A stretch of 52,607 nt of DNA. Origin: Neomegalonema sp. (GTDB taxonomy: Bacteria; Pseudomonadota; Alphaproteobacteria; Rhodobacterales; Rhodobacteraceae). Shown here one piece after another: positions 42,019 through 51,158 of the stretch; within the stretch, counting starts at the first letter, position 1, and the number at the start of each line of letters is the position of its first letter. The notes beneath the pieces were generated by a model, which made no database searches, had not been told where the DNA came from, and was given only the letters and a program-made list of their open reading frames with translations. A program made the position numbers and the translations under genes. The stretch spans positions 1 through 52,607 of the forward strand of contig JALEGB010000015.1 in NCBI GenBank assembly GCA_022760355.1, read 5' to 3'.

Positions 42019-44246
42019 ATCATCATCTCCTGTACAAGGGCTCCGCCGCCGCTCAGGGCCTGCAGGGAGGGAATATCGAGGATGAGGGCGACGCGGCCGT
42101 CGCCGAGGATCGTTGCGCCTGAAACGCCGTCGACCCGACGGAAGTTCGCCTCAAGGCTTTTCAGAACGACTTGGCGCTGCCCCAGAAGTTCATCGACGAT
42201 GATCGCGACACGGCCGTCCGTTTCCGTTTCGACAACCACAACCAGATCCGCCGCGCTGCGCGCCGTTTCCATATTGAGCGCCAGCTCCAGACAAATCATC
42301 GGCAACCATTCGCCGCGATAGCGCATCACCCGCACTTCGCCCGGCAGGATGTCGATGTTCGATTCGTCCAGCTTCACGGCCTCAACCACAGAAGACAGCG
42401 GCAGAATGAACCGTTCGTTCCCGACGCCGACGGTCATGCCGTCCAAAACCGCGAGGGTCAGCGGCAAGGTGATGACGAACTTCGTGCCCTTGCCCGGCAC
42501 GCTGGAGACAACAACGCGGCCGCCGAGCGCCTGCACTTTCTTCTTCACCACATCCATGCCGACGCCGCGGCCGGAAACGTTCGTGACCTTCTCCGCCGTT
42601 GAGAAGCCCGGATGGAAGATCAGCATGTCGATCTCTTCATCCGTTAGCGTGGCGTCGGGCGGCACGATGCCGTTTTCCACCGCCTTGCTCAGAACGCGTT
42701 CGCGGTTGATGCCGGCGCCGTCATCTTCGATCACGATGCGAACGCGCTCGCCACGATGCTCGGCGGAGAGATTGATTGTGCCTGTCCGCGGCTTGCCCGC
42801 TGCTTCGCGCTTTTCCGGCGTCTCGATGCCATGATCCATCGAGTTTCGCAGCATGTGCGTGAGCGGCTCGGACAGCTCCTCGATAACCGTCGTGTCGACC
42901 TCGGTATGCTCTCCCGAAAGAATAATCCGGGCGTCTTTGTTCAGCGAGGCGCAGAGATCGCGCACGACGCGCGGCATCCGCGAGAAGACCGACTTCACCG
43001 GCTGAGCCCGGATCGCCATGACGCTTTCTTGCAGCTCTCGCGTTTGACGCGACAACGCTTCGACGGCATGGCCGATTTCGACGTTCACGCCGGTGTCGAG
43101 GTCCGAGAAATTCTGGCTCAGCACAGCCTGCGTGATCACGATCTCGCCGACCATGTTCACCAGCCGGTCAATGCGGCTCAGCTCTACGCGCAGGGCCTTT
43201 GAGACCCGCGGCTGCTGGGCCGCCGCCTTCCCCTCGCCGGCGCGTTTCGGTTCCTCAGCGCGCGGTTCGGCAGGCGCGGGCTCCGACGGCTCCTTCGCTT
43301 TGGTCGGCTCGCTCGGCTCCGACGCCGCCTCGGCGGCAGGCGCCTCTTCAGCTGGCGCAGCCTCGGGCTCCTTGCGATCCGCCTCGGCCGGCGCCTCAGG
43401 CGCTTTTGCTTCCGCCGTTGGCGCCGTTGCTGGCGTTTCCTCGGCGCTCGGCGGTTCCGAGACTTCGATGTCCGCGGCGAGCTGATACATAATCAAGAAC
43501 GTATCGATCTCGCCAAGATCCACCGCCGTATCCAGCGTAATCCGCCAGGTCAGCTGCGTTTCGTAGGGCTCATGATCGGAAAGCGGTGGATAATCGCCGT
43601 CTGCGACCGCTTTTACGGACCCGAACTGGCGCAGCGCCCGAATGAATTTAAGCGGATCGTGCCCCGAGCGCACGAAGTCCGGGCCGGGCTCGAACAGGAT
43701 CTCAAGTTCGCGCTCCGGCGGCCCCATATCCTCTTCGGGCTCCTCCGCGGCGGCTTCCGCCGGCGCAGCGGCGGGCGCCTCGTCTTTTTTCGGCTCGGCC
43801 GGCTCCTCAGCGGCGGCCGGCGCGGCTAGCTCGACATTCGCCGCGGCGGCGTCCGGGTCTTCGCCCTTCGCCAACGCGTCGAGCTCAGCACGGATCTTGT
43901 CAGCCAGGCCTTTATCCGCCGCGCCGTTGCCCTGAGCGTCTTCGATCAGCGCTGACATCATGTCGCTTGCGCGCAGCAGCACCTGACAGATTTTCGGCGT
44001 GAGCTGCAGCTGATCGGACCGCAACGCATCCATCACCGTTTCGAAGACATGCGTAAATTCGACCAACGCATCGAGGCCGAATGCGCCCGCGCCGCCCTTT
44101 ACCGAGTGAACCGCTCGGAAGGCCGCATTGAGAGTTTCCGCATCCCATTCGCCGTCCACCATGAGGGCGAGGTTGTCTTGCAGCTCCCCTAGCCGCTCCT
44201 CGCACTCTTGGAAGAAGACTGTGAGGAACTCCTCCATCTCATCCAT
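42015..44246 (-). CDS. cheA: CheA chemotaxis histidine kinase
   Basis: 743 residues. HPt domain with phosphorylated H47 in RAVHSVKGGAGAFG; a P2-like domain at about 179-262 (LEILFEPGPDFVRSGHDPLK onward); dimerisation region from about 350 (LRVELSRIDRLVNMVGEIVI); ATP-binding N-box HMLRNSMDHG (464-473), G1 DDGAGIN (508-514) and GRGVGMDVVKKKV; and a C-terminal CheW-like domain. Long Ala/Pro/Glu linkers flank the P2-like domain. It phosphorylates the CheY proteins and CheB. 37 bp after cheY, overlapping cheW by 4 nt. Confidence 0.97.
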   Translation of the reverse strand: MDEMEEFLTVFFQECEERLGELQDNLALMVDGEWDAETLNAAFRAVHSVKGGAGAFGLDALVEFTHVFETVMDALRSDQLQLTPKICQVLLRASDMMSALIEDAQGNGAADKGLADKIRAELDALAKGEDPDAAAANVELAAPAAAEEPAEPKKDEAPAAAPAEAAAEEPEEDMGPPERELEILFEPGPDFVRSGHDPLKFIRALRQFGSVKAVADGDYPPLSDHEPYETQLTWRITLDTAVDLGEIDTFLIMYQLAADIEVSEPPSAEETPATAPTAEAKAPEAPAEADRKEPEAAPAEEAPAAEAASEPSEPTKAKEPSEPAPAEPRAEEPKRAGEGKAAAQQPRVSKALRVELSRIDRLVNMVGEIVITQAVLSQNFSDLDTGVNVEIGHAVEALSRQTRELQESVMAIRAQPVKSVFSRMPRVVRDLCASLNKDARIILSGEHTEVDTTVIEELSEPLTHMLRNSMDHGIETPEKREAAGKPRTGTINLSAEHRGERVRIVIEDDGAGINRERVLSKAVENGIVPPDATLTDEEIDMLIFHPGFSTAEKVTNVSGRGVGMDVVKKKVQALGGRVVVSSVPGKGTKFVITLPLTLAVLDGMTVGVGNERFILPLSSVVEAVKLDESNIDILPGEVRVMRYRGEWLPMICLELALNMETARSAADLVVVVETETDGRVAIIVDELLGQRQVVLKSLEANFRRVDGVSGATILGDGRVALILDIPSLQALSGGGALVQEMMI

Positions 44247-44283
44247 TATGCCGGCCTTTCAATACCAATTAAATAGTGGGCGA

Positions 44284-44643
44284 TCAGGTCAGCTGATCGA
44301 CGAGCCGAAGAATTTGCGCCGGATCGAACGGCTTCGTCAGCCAACCGGTCGCCCCAACTTCACGCGCTTTTTTCTTCAGATGCTCAGCAACTTCCGTGGT
44401 CAGAAGCAGCATCGGCAGCCCGCGGCCCGCATTTTCTTTCCGAGCCTCTTCAATGAACTCCAGTCCGTTCATGACCGGCATGTTCAAGTCGGTAATCACG
44501 ATGTCTGGCGGATCCGCCAGCAGCTTATTGAGGGCTTCTTTTCCGTTTTCGGCCTCGATAACTTCGTGGCCGGCTTTGCGAAGGCAGTTAGCCAGCATGA
44601 TCCGGAAAGTAATCGTGTCATCTACGGCAAGTACGCGCTTCAT
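44284..44643 (-). CDS. cheY: CheY-like response regulator (upstream copy)
   Basis: 119-residue receiver with D8, D9, phosphoacceptor D52 in IVITDLNMPVMNG, T82 and K104 in WLTKPFDP, all intact. Between the STAS gene (4-nt overlap) and cheA. With two CheY proteins in the operon, one may drive the motor and the other drain phosphate; which is which cannot be told. Confidence 0.93.
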   Translation of the reverse strand: MKRVLAVDDTITFRIMLANCLRKAGHEVIEAENGKEALNKLLADPPDIVITDLNMPVMNGLEFIEEARKENAGRGLPMLLLTTEVAEHLKKKAREVGATGWLTKPFDPAQILRLVDQLT

Positions 44644-44924
44644 TTACGAAACTCCATCCGCATTAGATCTTCAAACAAGCCCAAGTCGGAGAACGCATCG
44701 ACGAACTCCGATGTCGGGCTTTGGACGGAAACGGGAGCCCCGGCCGTAGCCGCAGACTTAGCGATGTTGGCGATCGCCAGAACGGCGGCGCCATCGATGG
44801 ACTGAACTTCCGACGCGTCCAACTCGAGACGCGCGCCCTCCTCCGGCGCGACCACCGCTGCGAGAAGCTCGCCGGCGGTGTCCACCGTCGTCTTCGGCGG
44901 CAATGCAAACGAGATTGCGCTCAC
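44640..44924 (-). CDS. STAS-domain protein
   Basis: 94 residues, a stand-alone STAS fold (ARLELDASEVQSIDGAAVLA, then SPTSEFVDAFSDLGLFEDLM). In SpoIIAA-type proteins a Ser in the motif DSSG is phosphorylated; here the position reads DGAA (44-47), so that switch is absent. It overlaps both fliM-like and cheY by 4 nt, so the product is made together with switch and signalling proteins. The role is unknown; protein-protein binding in the chemotaxis complex is an inference. Confidence 0.85.
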   Translation of the reverse strand: MSAISFALPPKTTVDTAGELLAAVVAPEEGARLELDASEVQSIDGAAVLAIANIAKSAATAGAPVSVQSPTSEFVDAFSDLGLFEDLMRMEFRK

Positions 44925-45889
44925 TGGATCCCCCCTTGTTCTAAGGATTGTTGTTCAAGAATGGCTCGAAGCGGCGCGAGGAACTCAGCATTCGGATCGC
45001 CGGTCAGCTTCAACGCCTTGTTGTCTTTGAGCGTGCCGAGCTTTGCGTTGGCGATCTCCACCGCCTCGCCGCCGCCGCTTAGTTTCAGTTCGATGTTCTC
45101 GTGGGCGCCGTTCTCGATCTTCAGAACTTGGCCAACTCTCAACGAGGACAGCTCGCCGACTGAGTAGCTGGTGGTGTGCAGCACCGGCGTCAGATCCAAC
45201 TCCGACTCCAGCACGACATCGAACATGTGGCTCGCCCACGCGTCGTTCGCCGCTGCAGTGTTGACATTGCTGGATTTCTGCAGCTGAGCCTTAATCAGAT
45301 CCAGGCTGGAGAAAGGCAGCACCAGATTGAAGTTGCCGCTGCGCGCCGCCTCGCCAATGTCGAGGGAGACCTGAATAAACAGCACATCGGCCTTCTCGGT
45401 GACGATGTTGGCCAGCATCGGCAAATGCTCGAAGCCGGTGCAGCGCATGCTGATCTGATCGTCGGTCGTGTAAGCTTCCGACAGGCCGAGACCCAGCCCT
45501 TCCAACACAATGTTCAAAAGGGAACCGCAGATTTCGCTGTCGAGCGAGGTCGGACGGCGCGCGCCAAATTCCGGCAGCTCCGATGGCAAACCGCCCATGC
45601 GCAGATCGACGACGTGATAGACGAGGTCGAGCTCCATATCGATCAGCGCGGCGCGCTCAACGCCGTCAACCTCGATCATGCCAATCATTGCCGGCATCGA
45701 GATCGCATCGAGGACATCTGAAAAGACGCGGCACTCAACCTCGAGGATCATCGCCTCCACGACGGTGCCGAGATAGGACCGCCCCTCTTTTTCGATATGC
45801 TTGGTGAGCGCGCTCAGTACATCCGATACTCTCGGCACTGGCGCGCTGACTTTGCGTACCGCATCGATTTTGTTGCGTAAGGCGGACAT
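44921..45889 (-). CDS. fliM: FliM-like flagellar motor switch protein without canonical CheY-binding N-terminus
   Basis: 322 residues. The middle domain has FliM-like blocks (LDLVYHVVDLRMGGLPSELP, RRPTSLDSEICGSLLNIVLE) and the C-terminal 90 residues form a SpoA/FliMN_C domain (LTPVLHTTSYSVGELSSLRV, GQVLKIEN...). Canonical FliM begins with a LSQDEIDALL-type peptide that binds CheY-P; this protein starts MSALRNKIDAVRKVSAPVPR and lacks it, although the KIDAV is faintly similar. First gene of the chemotaxis operon. It could be the main FliM of a divergent motor or a second, specialised switch protein. Fused CheC-like roles are also conceivable. Confidence 0.78.
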   Translation of the reverse strand: MSALRNKIDAVRKVSAPVPRVSDVLSALTKHIEKEGRSYLGTVVEAMILEVECRVFSDVLDAISMPAMIGMIEVDGVERAALIDMELDLVYHVVDLRMGGLPSELPEFGARRPTSLDSEICGSLLNIVLEGLGLGLSEAYTTDDQISMRCTGFEHLPMLANIVTEKADVLFIQVSLDIGEAARSGNFNLVLPFSSLDLIKAQLQKSSNVNTAAANDAWASHMFDVVLESELDLTPVLHTTSYSVGELSSLRVGQVLKIENGAHENIELKLSGGGEAVEIANAKLGTLKDNKALKLTGDPNAEFLAPLRAILEQQSLEQGGIQ

Positions 45890-46172
45890 CTAGCGCTCTT
45901 GTGATTAAGCCGACCATTCCCCTGGCTGCCCATCAAGCTAGCTTCCGAACCTTGAGAACCAGTAAAACTCAGCCAATGCAAAATCCCAACCATCACAACA
46001 ATTGCATTCACCGAATTTACAATGTGTACACAATCAAAAAATACACCGTAAATACTTATTAATATACATTTATAATCAGCAAAATGCAAAAAGCATCCCT
46101 GGCATTTAGGCGAAAATAACCCTGCGTCGGTAAGGTTGAGCTCGCATCAACTTTAACTCGCAGGTAAAAAGC
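45890..46172. promoter_or_regulatory. AT-rich divergent control region of the che and flagellar operons
   Basis: About 280 bp between the che operon (minus) and motB (plus), markedly AT-richer than the surroundings, with runs such as TTAATATACATTTATAATCA near 46055-46080. On the minus strand an AGGGATG-CTTT-TTGCA element (46085-46100) has the GG-N10-GC spacing of sigma-54 promoters, though only the -12 half matches well and it lies about 200 bp before the fliM-like start. No clear promoter was found for motB. Confidence 0.4.
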
Positions 46173-47255
46173 GTGGCCGACGGACCAGCGCCAATTATCA
46201 AGAAGGTCAAGAAGGTTTCCGGCGGCGGGCACCATGGCGGCGCGTGGAAAGTCGCCTACGCCGACTTCGTGACCGCTATGATGGCCTTCTTCCTTCTGAT
46301 GTGGCTGCTCAGCTCAACCTCCGAGGATCAACGCAAGGGGATCGCAGACTTTTTCTCGCCCAGCATTCCAATCTCAAAAGAGTCCTCCGGCGGCCGCTCT
46401 ATGTTTAAGGGCGAAGTGATCTTCTCCTCAAAAAGCTCCCTCAGCTCCGGGGTCGGCGGGCGCAAGAAGGGTAAAGATAAAAGCGACGACGACGCCAAAA
46501 AGCCTGAGCCAGGCGGCAAATCAGCCGGCGACGCCGCGAAAATCGAAACCAAAGACGCGCCGAAGAAGGATCCCGCCAAGGATGTAGAGATGGCCAAGAA
46601 AGCGGCCGAGCTGGCGAAGGATGTCGCGAAGGCGCTGGACGAAGAAAAAGCGGCCAAGGCGATGGGCAAAGACCGCGCGCCCTACGCAACCAAGCCGCCT
46701 AAGCCCGAGGATATTAAAAAACTCGACGACAAAACCCTGGAGGCCGCCGCAAAGGAACGGCGCGAACGCCAGATCAAAGCCGTCGAAGCCGCCTTTGAGG
46801 CGCTGAAAGAAGCAAATAAGGGCGACGCGCTCCTCGATCATCTCACAATGAAAATCACGCCCGAAGGGCTGATGATCGAGATTTCGGAAGTTGACGGACG
46901 GCCGCTCTTTACGACCGGCTCGGCCGAACCCACCGAAACGCTGCGCGCGCTTATCGAAGTCATCGCGCCGCTGATTGGCCAGGTCCAAAACGACCTTTCG
47001 CTGGTCGGGCATACGGACGCGCGTCCGTACCGCCCCGGCAGCGGCTATTCGAACTGGCGGCTTTCCGCAGACCGCGCTGATGCGGCCCGGCGGATATTGC
47101 TCGAACAAGGCCTCCCGGAAACGCGCATTCGTCGCATCTCCGGCGCGGCGGCGCGCGAGCCGCTCTCAAAAGATCCCTTTGCGCCTGAGAATCGCAGGAT
47201 CGGGATCACCCTTCTCCGCGAGACGGCGAGCAGATCGCCCGCGGCAACCGAATGA
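46173..47255 (+). CDS. motB: MotB flagellar stator protein
   Basis: 360 residues. One transmembrane helix after VAYADFVTAMMAFFLLMWLL contains the proton-channel Asp (D31). The periplasmic part has a long Lys/Asp/Ala-rich linker (about 90-200) and a C-terminal OmpA-like peptidoglycan-binding domain (LVGHTDARPYRPGSG, NWRLSADRADAARRILL). It anchors the stator to the wall. Starts with GTG at 46173 preceded by AGG. No motA lies next to it in this window. Confidence 0.94.
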   Translation: MADGPAPIIKKVKKVSGGGHHGGAWKVAYADFVTAMMAFFLLMWLLSSTSEDQRKGIADFFSPSIPISKESSGGRSMFKGEVIFSSKSSLSSGVGGRKKGKDKSDDDAKKPEPGGKSAGDAAKIETKDAPKKDPAKDVEMAKKAAELAKDVAKALDEEKAAKAMGKDRAPYATKPPKPEDIKKLDDKTLEAAAKERRERQIKAVEAAFEALKEANKGDALLDHLTMKITPEGLMIEISEVDGRPLFTTGSAEPTETLRALIEVIAPLIGQVQNDLSLVGHTDARPYRPGSGYSNWRLSADRADAARRILLEQGLPETRIRRISGAAAREPLSKDPFAPENRRIGITLLRETASRSPAATE

Positions 47256-47317
47256 CGCGTCGGCGCTCCGGCTAGAAGGCCGAAGCGCACGCCCAACTGA
47301 CTTAGGGTAGTACCAAA

Positions 47318-48631
47318 ATGGGTATGTCATCCTCCCTGAACGCCAGTGTCGCCGGCTTGTCGGTGAACTCGTCGCGCCTGGCTGCGATTGCGGACAACAT
47401 CGCGAACTCTGGAACGGACGGGTATAAACGCGCCGTCGTTGACTTCGCTTCGGTGGTTACCGGCCAGATCGCCGGCAAATACCAGGCGGGCGGCGTCCGC
47501 TCGACCTCCTATCGTCAGGTGGATCAGCGCGGCGCGCTGCTCACCTCGAACAACCCAACCGACATCGCCATCACCGGCCGTGGCCTGTTGCCGGTCACCC
47601 CCGTGACCTCGCGCGGGCTCACGCCGGATGTCCGGCCGCTGTACCTTGTCTCGACCGGTTCCTTCACCGCCGATGACGAAGGCTACCTGCGGACGGCGAG
47701 CGGCCTGCAGCTCCTGGGCTGGCCGACGGACGCGAATGGCAGCGCCGGTTCGGTTGTTCGCGCCAGCGGCGCATCGCTGGAACCCGTGCGCATCAACGGT
47801 TTTGACTTCGCCTCGAACCCGACCACCAATATCGAGCTTGGCGTCAACTTGCCATCAGCGGACACCGGAACCGCAGGCACCGTTCACTCAACTCAGGTTG
47901 AATATTATGACGATCTCGGCGCCGCCCAGACGCTGACGCTGAACTTCACCACTACGGCGACCGCCAACGAATGGGTTCTCACCTTCGGCTCCTCCGCCGA
48001 CGCCACAATCACCGGCGCGACGGATAGCTGGACGATGACGTTCAATGACACAGCGGCTGTCGGGGTGGAGGCGGGATCCATCAACACCATGGCCGCCACC
48101 GCCGTCGGCACGGACACCAACACGGCATGGAACGCAACGACCGGGGAGCTGACGATCACGCTGCCGCATGGCCCGGTGACGATTGACATGGGCGTTCCAG
48201 ACAGCCTCGGGAACCTGACCCAGTTCTCAAGCTCGTTCGCTCCGGTCGGCGTAACGAAGGACGGGACGCCGGTCGGCGGCCTGAACCGGGTGGAAGTCAC
48301 CGAGTTTGGCTATATCGAAGCGGTGTACGACACCGGCTTCCGCCAAACGATTTATCAGATCCCGGTTGCTGACGTGCCGTATCTGAACGGCCTGACCTCG
48401 CTCGACAACCAGGCCTTCGCCGTCTCGAACGAAAGCGGCAACGTCTATCTCTGGGACGCCGGACAAGGCCCTGTCGGCGAAATGGCCGGCTACTCGCTGG
48501 AACAGTCGGCGACCGATATCGCCGATGAACTTACAAACCTTATCGAAACCCAAAGGGCTTATTCTTCGAATGCGAAAGTCGTCCAAACGGTCGACGAGAT
48601 GCTTCAGGAAACAACCAACCTGAAACGCTGA
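47318..48631 (+). CDS. flgE: Flagellar hook protein FlgE
   Basis: 437 residues of the hook/rod family. N-terminal helix-forming block (LNASVAGLSVNSSRLAAIAD, then NIANSGTDGYKRAVVDF) and the C-terminal mate (SLEQSATDIADELTNLIETQ, RAYSSNAKVVQTVDEMLQET) are both present. The middle is a Thr/Asp-rich D1/D2 region with the VEYYDDLGAAQTLTLNFT block typical of FlgE. Length agrees with FlgE rather than FlgF/FlgG (about 250). The hook connects the rod to the filament. Confidence 0.92.
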   Translation: MGMSSSLNASVAGLSVNSSRLAAIADNIANSGTDGYKRAVVDFASVVTGQIAGKYQAGGVRSTSYRQVDQRGALLTSNNPTDIAITGRGLLPVTPVTSRGLTPDVRPLYLVSTGSFTADDEGYLRTASGLQLLGWPTDANGSAGSVVRASGASLEPVRINGFDFASNPTTNIELGVNLPSADTGTAGTVHSTQVEYYDDLGAAQTLTLNFTTTATANEWVLTFGSSADATITGATDSWTMTFNDTAAVGVEAGSINTMAATAVGTDTNTAWNATTGELTITLPHGPVTIDMGVPDSLGNLTQFSSSFAPVGVTKDGTPVGGLNRVEVTEFGYIEAVYDTGFRQTIYQIPVADVPYLNGLTSLDNQAFAVSNESGNVYLWDAGQGPVGEMAGYSLEQSATDIADELTNLIETQRAYSSNAKVVQTVDEMLQETTNLKR

Positions 48632-48641
48632 CGATGATGTG

Positions 48642-48664
48642 GCGCGGCGGTTGAGCCGCCGCGC
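48642..48664 (+). terminator. GC-rich hairpin between flgE and flgK
   Basis: Perfect 9-bp stem GCGCGGCGG / CCGCCGCGC with a TTGAG loop. No T-run, so it is more likely an RNA-stabilising or attenuating stem than a full terminator. It would set the ratio of hook protein to the junction proteins. Confidence 0.5.
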
Positions 48665-48686
48665 AGCCCGATGAGGAGGATGCGAA

Positions 48687-50153
48687 ATGGGACTGACCCA
48701 AGCGCTCTCGAACGCCTACTCCGGCCTCTCGCTCTCCAGCCGGCGGGCCGAGGTGACGTCGCACAACATCGCCAATTCGGCGACGCCCGGCTTTGCGCGT
48801 CGAAGTGTCGAAGCGTCGTCCCACTCGCTCGACAATGTCGGCTATGGCGTCAAGTATGAGGGCACGACCCTTGCGACCGCGAACAATTTGACCCGCGAAC
48901 GTCGTGAGGCCGACGCCGATTACGGCTATCAAAATGAGCTGGCTGAAGCCGCCGCCACCATGGCGCGGGTGGTTGGCGACTCGGATGATCCCGGCGCGTT
49001 GTTCACACGCTATCAGGATTTCGAAACGTCGCTCGCCACCCTCGCTGAGGATCCAAGCGCGACGCATCTACAGCAGGATGTGCTGTATCGCGCTCAGGAC
49101 CTGGCCCAAACTTTTAACGATATCAACGAAGACCTGCTGCAGCTGCGCGCTGACGCCGATGGCGAGATTGAGCGGCAGGTCGACTTTCTGAACGAGACGC
49201 TGGTCGAGTTCGACAAAGTCAACCGGGCGATCGAAAGCAGCGCCTATCGAGGCGAAGACGTCACGGAAATGTTGGCGGAACGCGATGCGCTGATCGATTC
49301 TATTTCCGAAGTCGTTCCCCTCGACGTGCAGGAGCGCGAAGGCGCCCGCGTCGCGCTGGTGACAACGAACGGCTACCCGCTGGTCGACTCCCGCCCTGCG
49401 ACGATCTCCTTCACCCCGGCCAACGTGATCTCGTCAGATATGGACCTGATCGGCGGCGCGCCTGGCGCGCTTTCGGGCCTGACGATCAATGGCTCGGACG
49501 TAACGCCGCCCAGCGCGACGGGCAACCCGCTTGGCGGCGGTTCGCTCGCGGGTCTGTTCGAAGTCCGAGATGTAACAACGGTCGAATTCCAGAGCTCGAT
49601 CGATGCGTTGGCGCGCGACTTGATCGACCGGTTCGACGACGCGGCGGTGGAGCCCACGATTACGCCAGGCGATCCCGGCCTGTTCACCGACGGGCAGGCC
49701 GCGGATACCGGCGTCGCCGGCCTGGCCGGTCGCCTGGAGGTGAACAACGCGGTCGATCCGGACAATGGCGGCGCGCTGTACCGGCTACGCGACGGTATCG
49801 GCGCGGTCGCTGCGGGCGACGCCGGCGACAACACCCATCTGGTCGCCATGCTCGGCGCGCTTTCATCCGTCAACGCCGCCCCGGCGGGCTCAGGCGTCAG
49901 CGGATCCTTCAGCGCCTCCGACCTCGCCGCCGCCATCGCCTCCAAGGTGGATACGGCGTCGGTCTCGGCTGATCGCACGCTGGCCCTGCGCGCAACCCGC
50001 CAGAGCACGCTTGAAGCATCAGAGACCGCCGCAGTTGGCGTCGATCTCGACTACGAACTGCAAAACCTGAACCTGATTCAAACCGCGTACTCCGCAAACG
50101 CGCGCGTTCTCGAAGTGGTCGACCTGATGATGCGTCGACTGATGGAGATCTAA
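48687..50153 (+). CDS. flgK: Flagellar hook-filament junction protein FlgK
   Basis: 488 residues. N-terminal block GLTQALSNAYSGLSLSSRRA, SHNIANSATPGFARRSVEAS and the C-terminal LDYELQNLNLIQTAYSANAR / VLEVVDLMMRRLMEI are the conserved FlgK ends. The central FLGK_D1-like part contains DVTEMLAERDALIDSISEVV. GAGGAGG precedes the ATG. First of the flgK-flgL pair (3 nt apart). Confidence 0.94.
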   Translation: MGLTQALSNAYSGLSLSSRRAEVTSHNIANSATPGFARRSVEASSHSLDNVGYGVKYEGTTLATANNLTRERREADADYGYQNELAEAAATMARVVGDSDDPGALFTRYQDFETSLATLAEDPSATHLQQDVLYRAQDLAQTFNDINEDLLQLRADADGEIERQVDFLNETLVEFDKVNRAIESSAYRGEDVTEMLAERDALIDSISEVVPLDVQEREGARVALVTTNGYPLVDSRPATISFTPANVISSDMDLIGGAPGALSGLTINGSDVTPPSATGNPLGGGSLAGLFEVRDVTTVEFQSSIDALARDLIDRFDDAAVEPTITPGDPGLFTDGQAADTGVAGLAGRLEVNNAVDPDNGGALYRLRDGIGAVAAGDAGDNTHLVAMLGALSSVNAAPAGSGVSGSFSASDLAAAIASKVDTASVSADRTLALRATRQSTLEASETAAVGVDLDYELQNLNLIQTAYSANARVLEVVDLMMRRLMEI

Positions 50154-50156
50154 GCG

Positions 50157-51158
50157 ATGAAAACGATCTCGATGCCGCTGCTGGTCAGCGCACGCACCAT
50201 GCAGAATATGATTGGCCGCGCCAAGTCTGATCTGGACACCGCCCGGGTTGAGGCCGTGACGTCGCGCGCGGCTGATATCGGCGAACATCTGGGCGGCGAC
50301 ACAGGCTCCGTGCATCGGATCGACAAAATGATCGCGGACGCCGAACGTCGACTCACCTCGCTGACCGAGCTGCAGATCGAGGCTGAAAATGTGCAGCAAA
50401 AACTTACAAGCGTGCAGGAAGTCGCGCTCGGTCTGGGCGTTGAGATCGAATCGGCGCTGGGGTTGGAAAACACGCAAGCGCTCTCAGCGCTGACGACGGA
50501 ATCCGAAGCCGAGCTGACGGCGATTTGGGGTCGACTGAACGCCAACTTCAATGGCGAGTATCAGTTCAGCGGCGCGGCGACCGATACGCCGCCCCTCGGC
50601 GACCTGGCGACTTTCGTCAGCGACATCAAAACCATCGTCTCCGGCGCCGCCAGCGCCGGCGCGGTCGCCACGGCGTTGGACACCTATTTCAACGACACCG
50701 TCGCCGGCGCCTTCCACACGACGGTCTATCAAGGCTCAACGGCGGCGGGTCCAGACAAAGAAGTCAGCGACTCCCGCCGGCTCGGGCTCGACGTTAAGGT
50801 CACGGACGACGGCGTGCGCAACGTGCTTCGCGGCCTCGCCCTCATGGTCGCCGCGGACGATGCGACGACGACTGACATCGCGGATCAGCTCAAAAGCGAC
50901 GCCGCCCGCACTCTAAGCAATGGCGGCGCGCTCATTATCAATCAACAATCGCAGATTGGCGGCATTGAGGCTGACGTAAAATCGCTAACATCCCGCAATG
51001 AGGCGGAGAAGTCGTCCTACGAATTCCTGCTTCTCGATAAAATTGGCGTCGATCAATACGAAGCGGCGTCCCGGATGACGCTGCTGGAGACCCAACTAGA
51101 GGCGACGTATCTAACGACGTCTCGGATCTCGAGACTCAGCCTCGTGAATTACATCTAA
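50157..51158 (+). CDS. flgL: Flagellar hook-associated protein FlgL
   Basis: 333 residues of the flagellin-like family, N-terminus ISMPLLVSARTMQNMIGRAK and C-terminus SRMTLLETQLEATYLTTSRI / SRLSLVNYI. The region ANFNGEYQFSGAATDTPPL is the conserved FlgL central motif. Forms the second junction ring between hook and filament. Begins 3 nt after the flgK stop. Confidence 0.93.
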   Translation: MKTISMPLLVSARTMQNMIGRAKSDLDTARVEAVTSRAADIGEHLGGDTGSVHRIDKMIADAERRLTSLTELQIEAENVQQKLTSVQEVALGLGVEIESALGLENTQALSALTTESEAELTAIWGRLNANFNGEYQFSGAATDTPPLGDLATFVSDIKTIVSGAASAGAVATALDTYFNDTVAGAFHTTVYQGSTAAGPDKEVSDSRRLGLDVKVTDDGVRNVLRGLALMVAADDATTTDIADQLKSDAARTLSNGGALIINQQSQIGGIEADVKSLTSRNEAEKSSYEFLLLDKIGVDQYEAASRMTLLETQLEATYLTTSRISRLSLVNYI

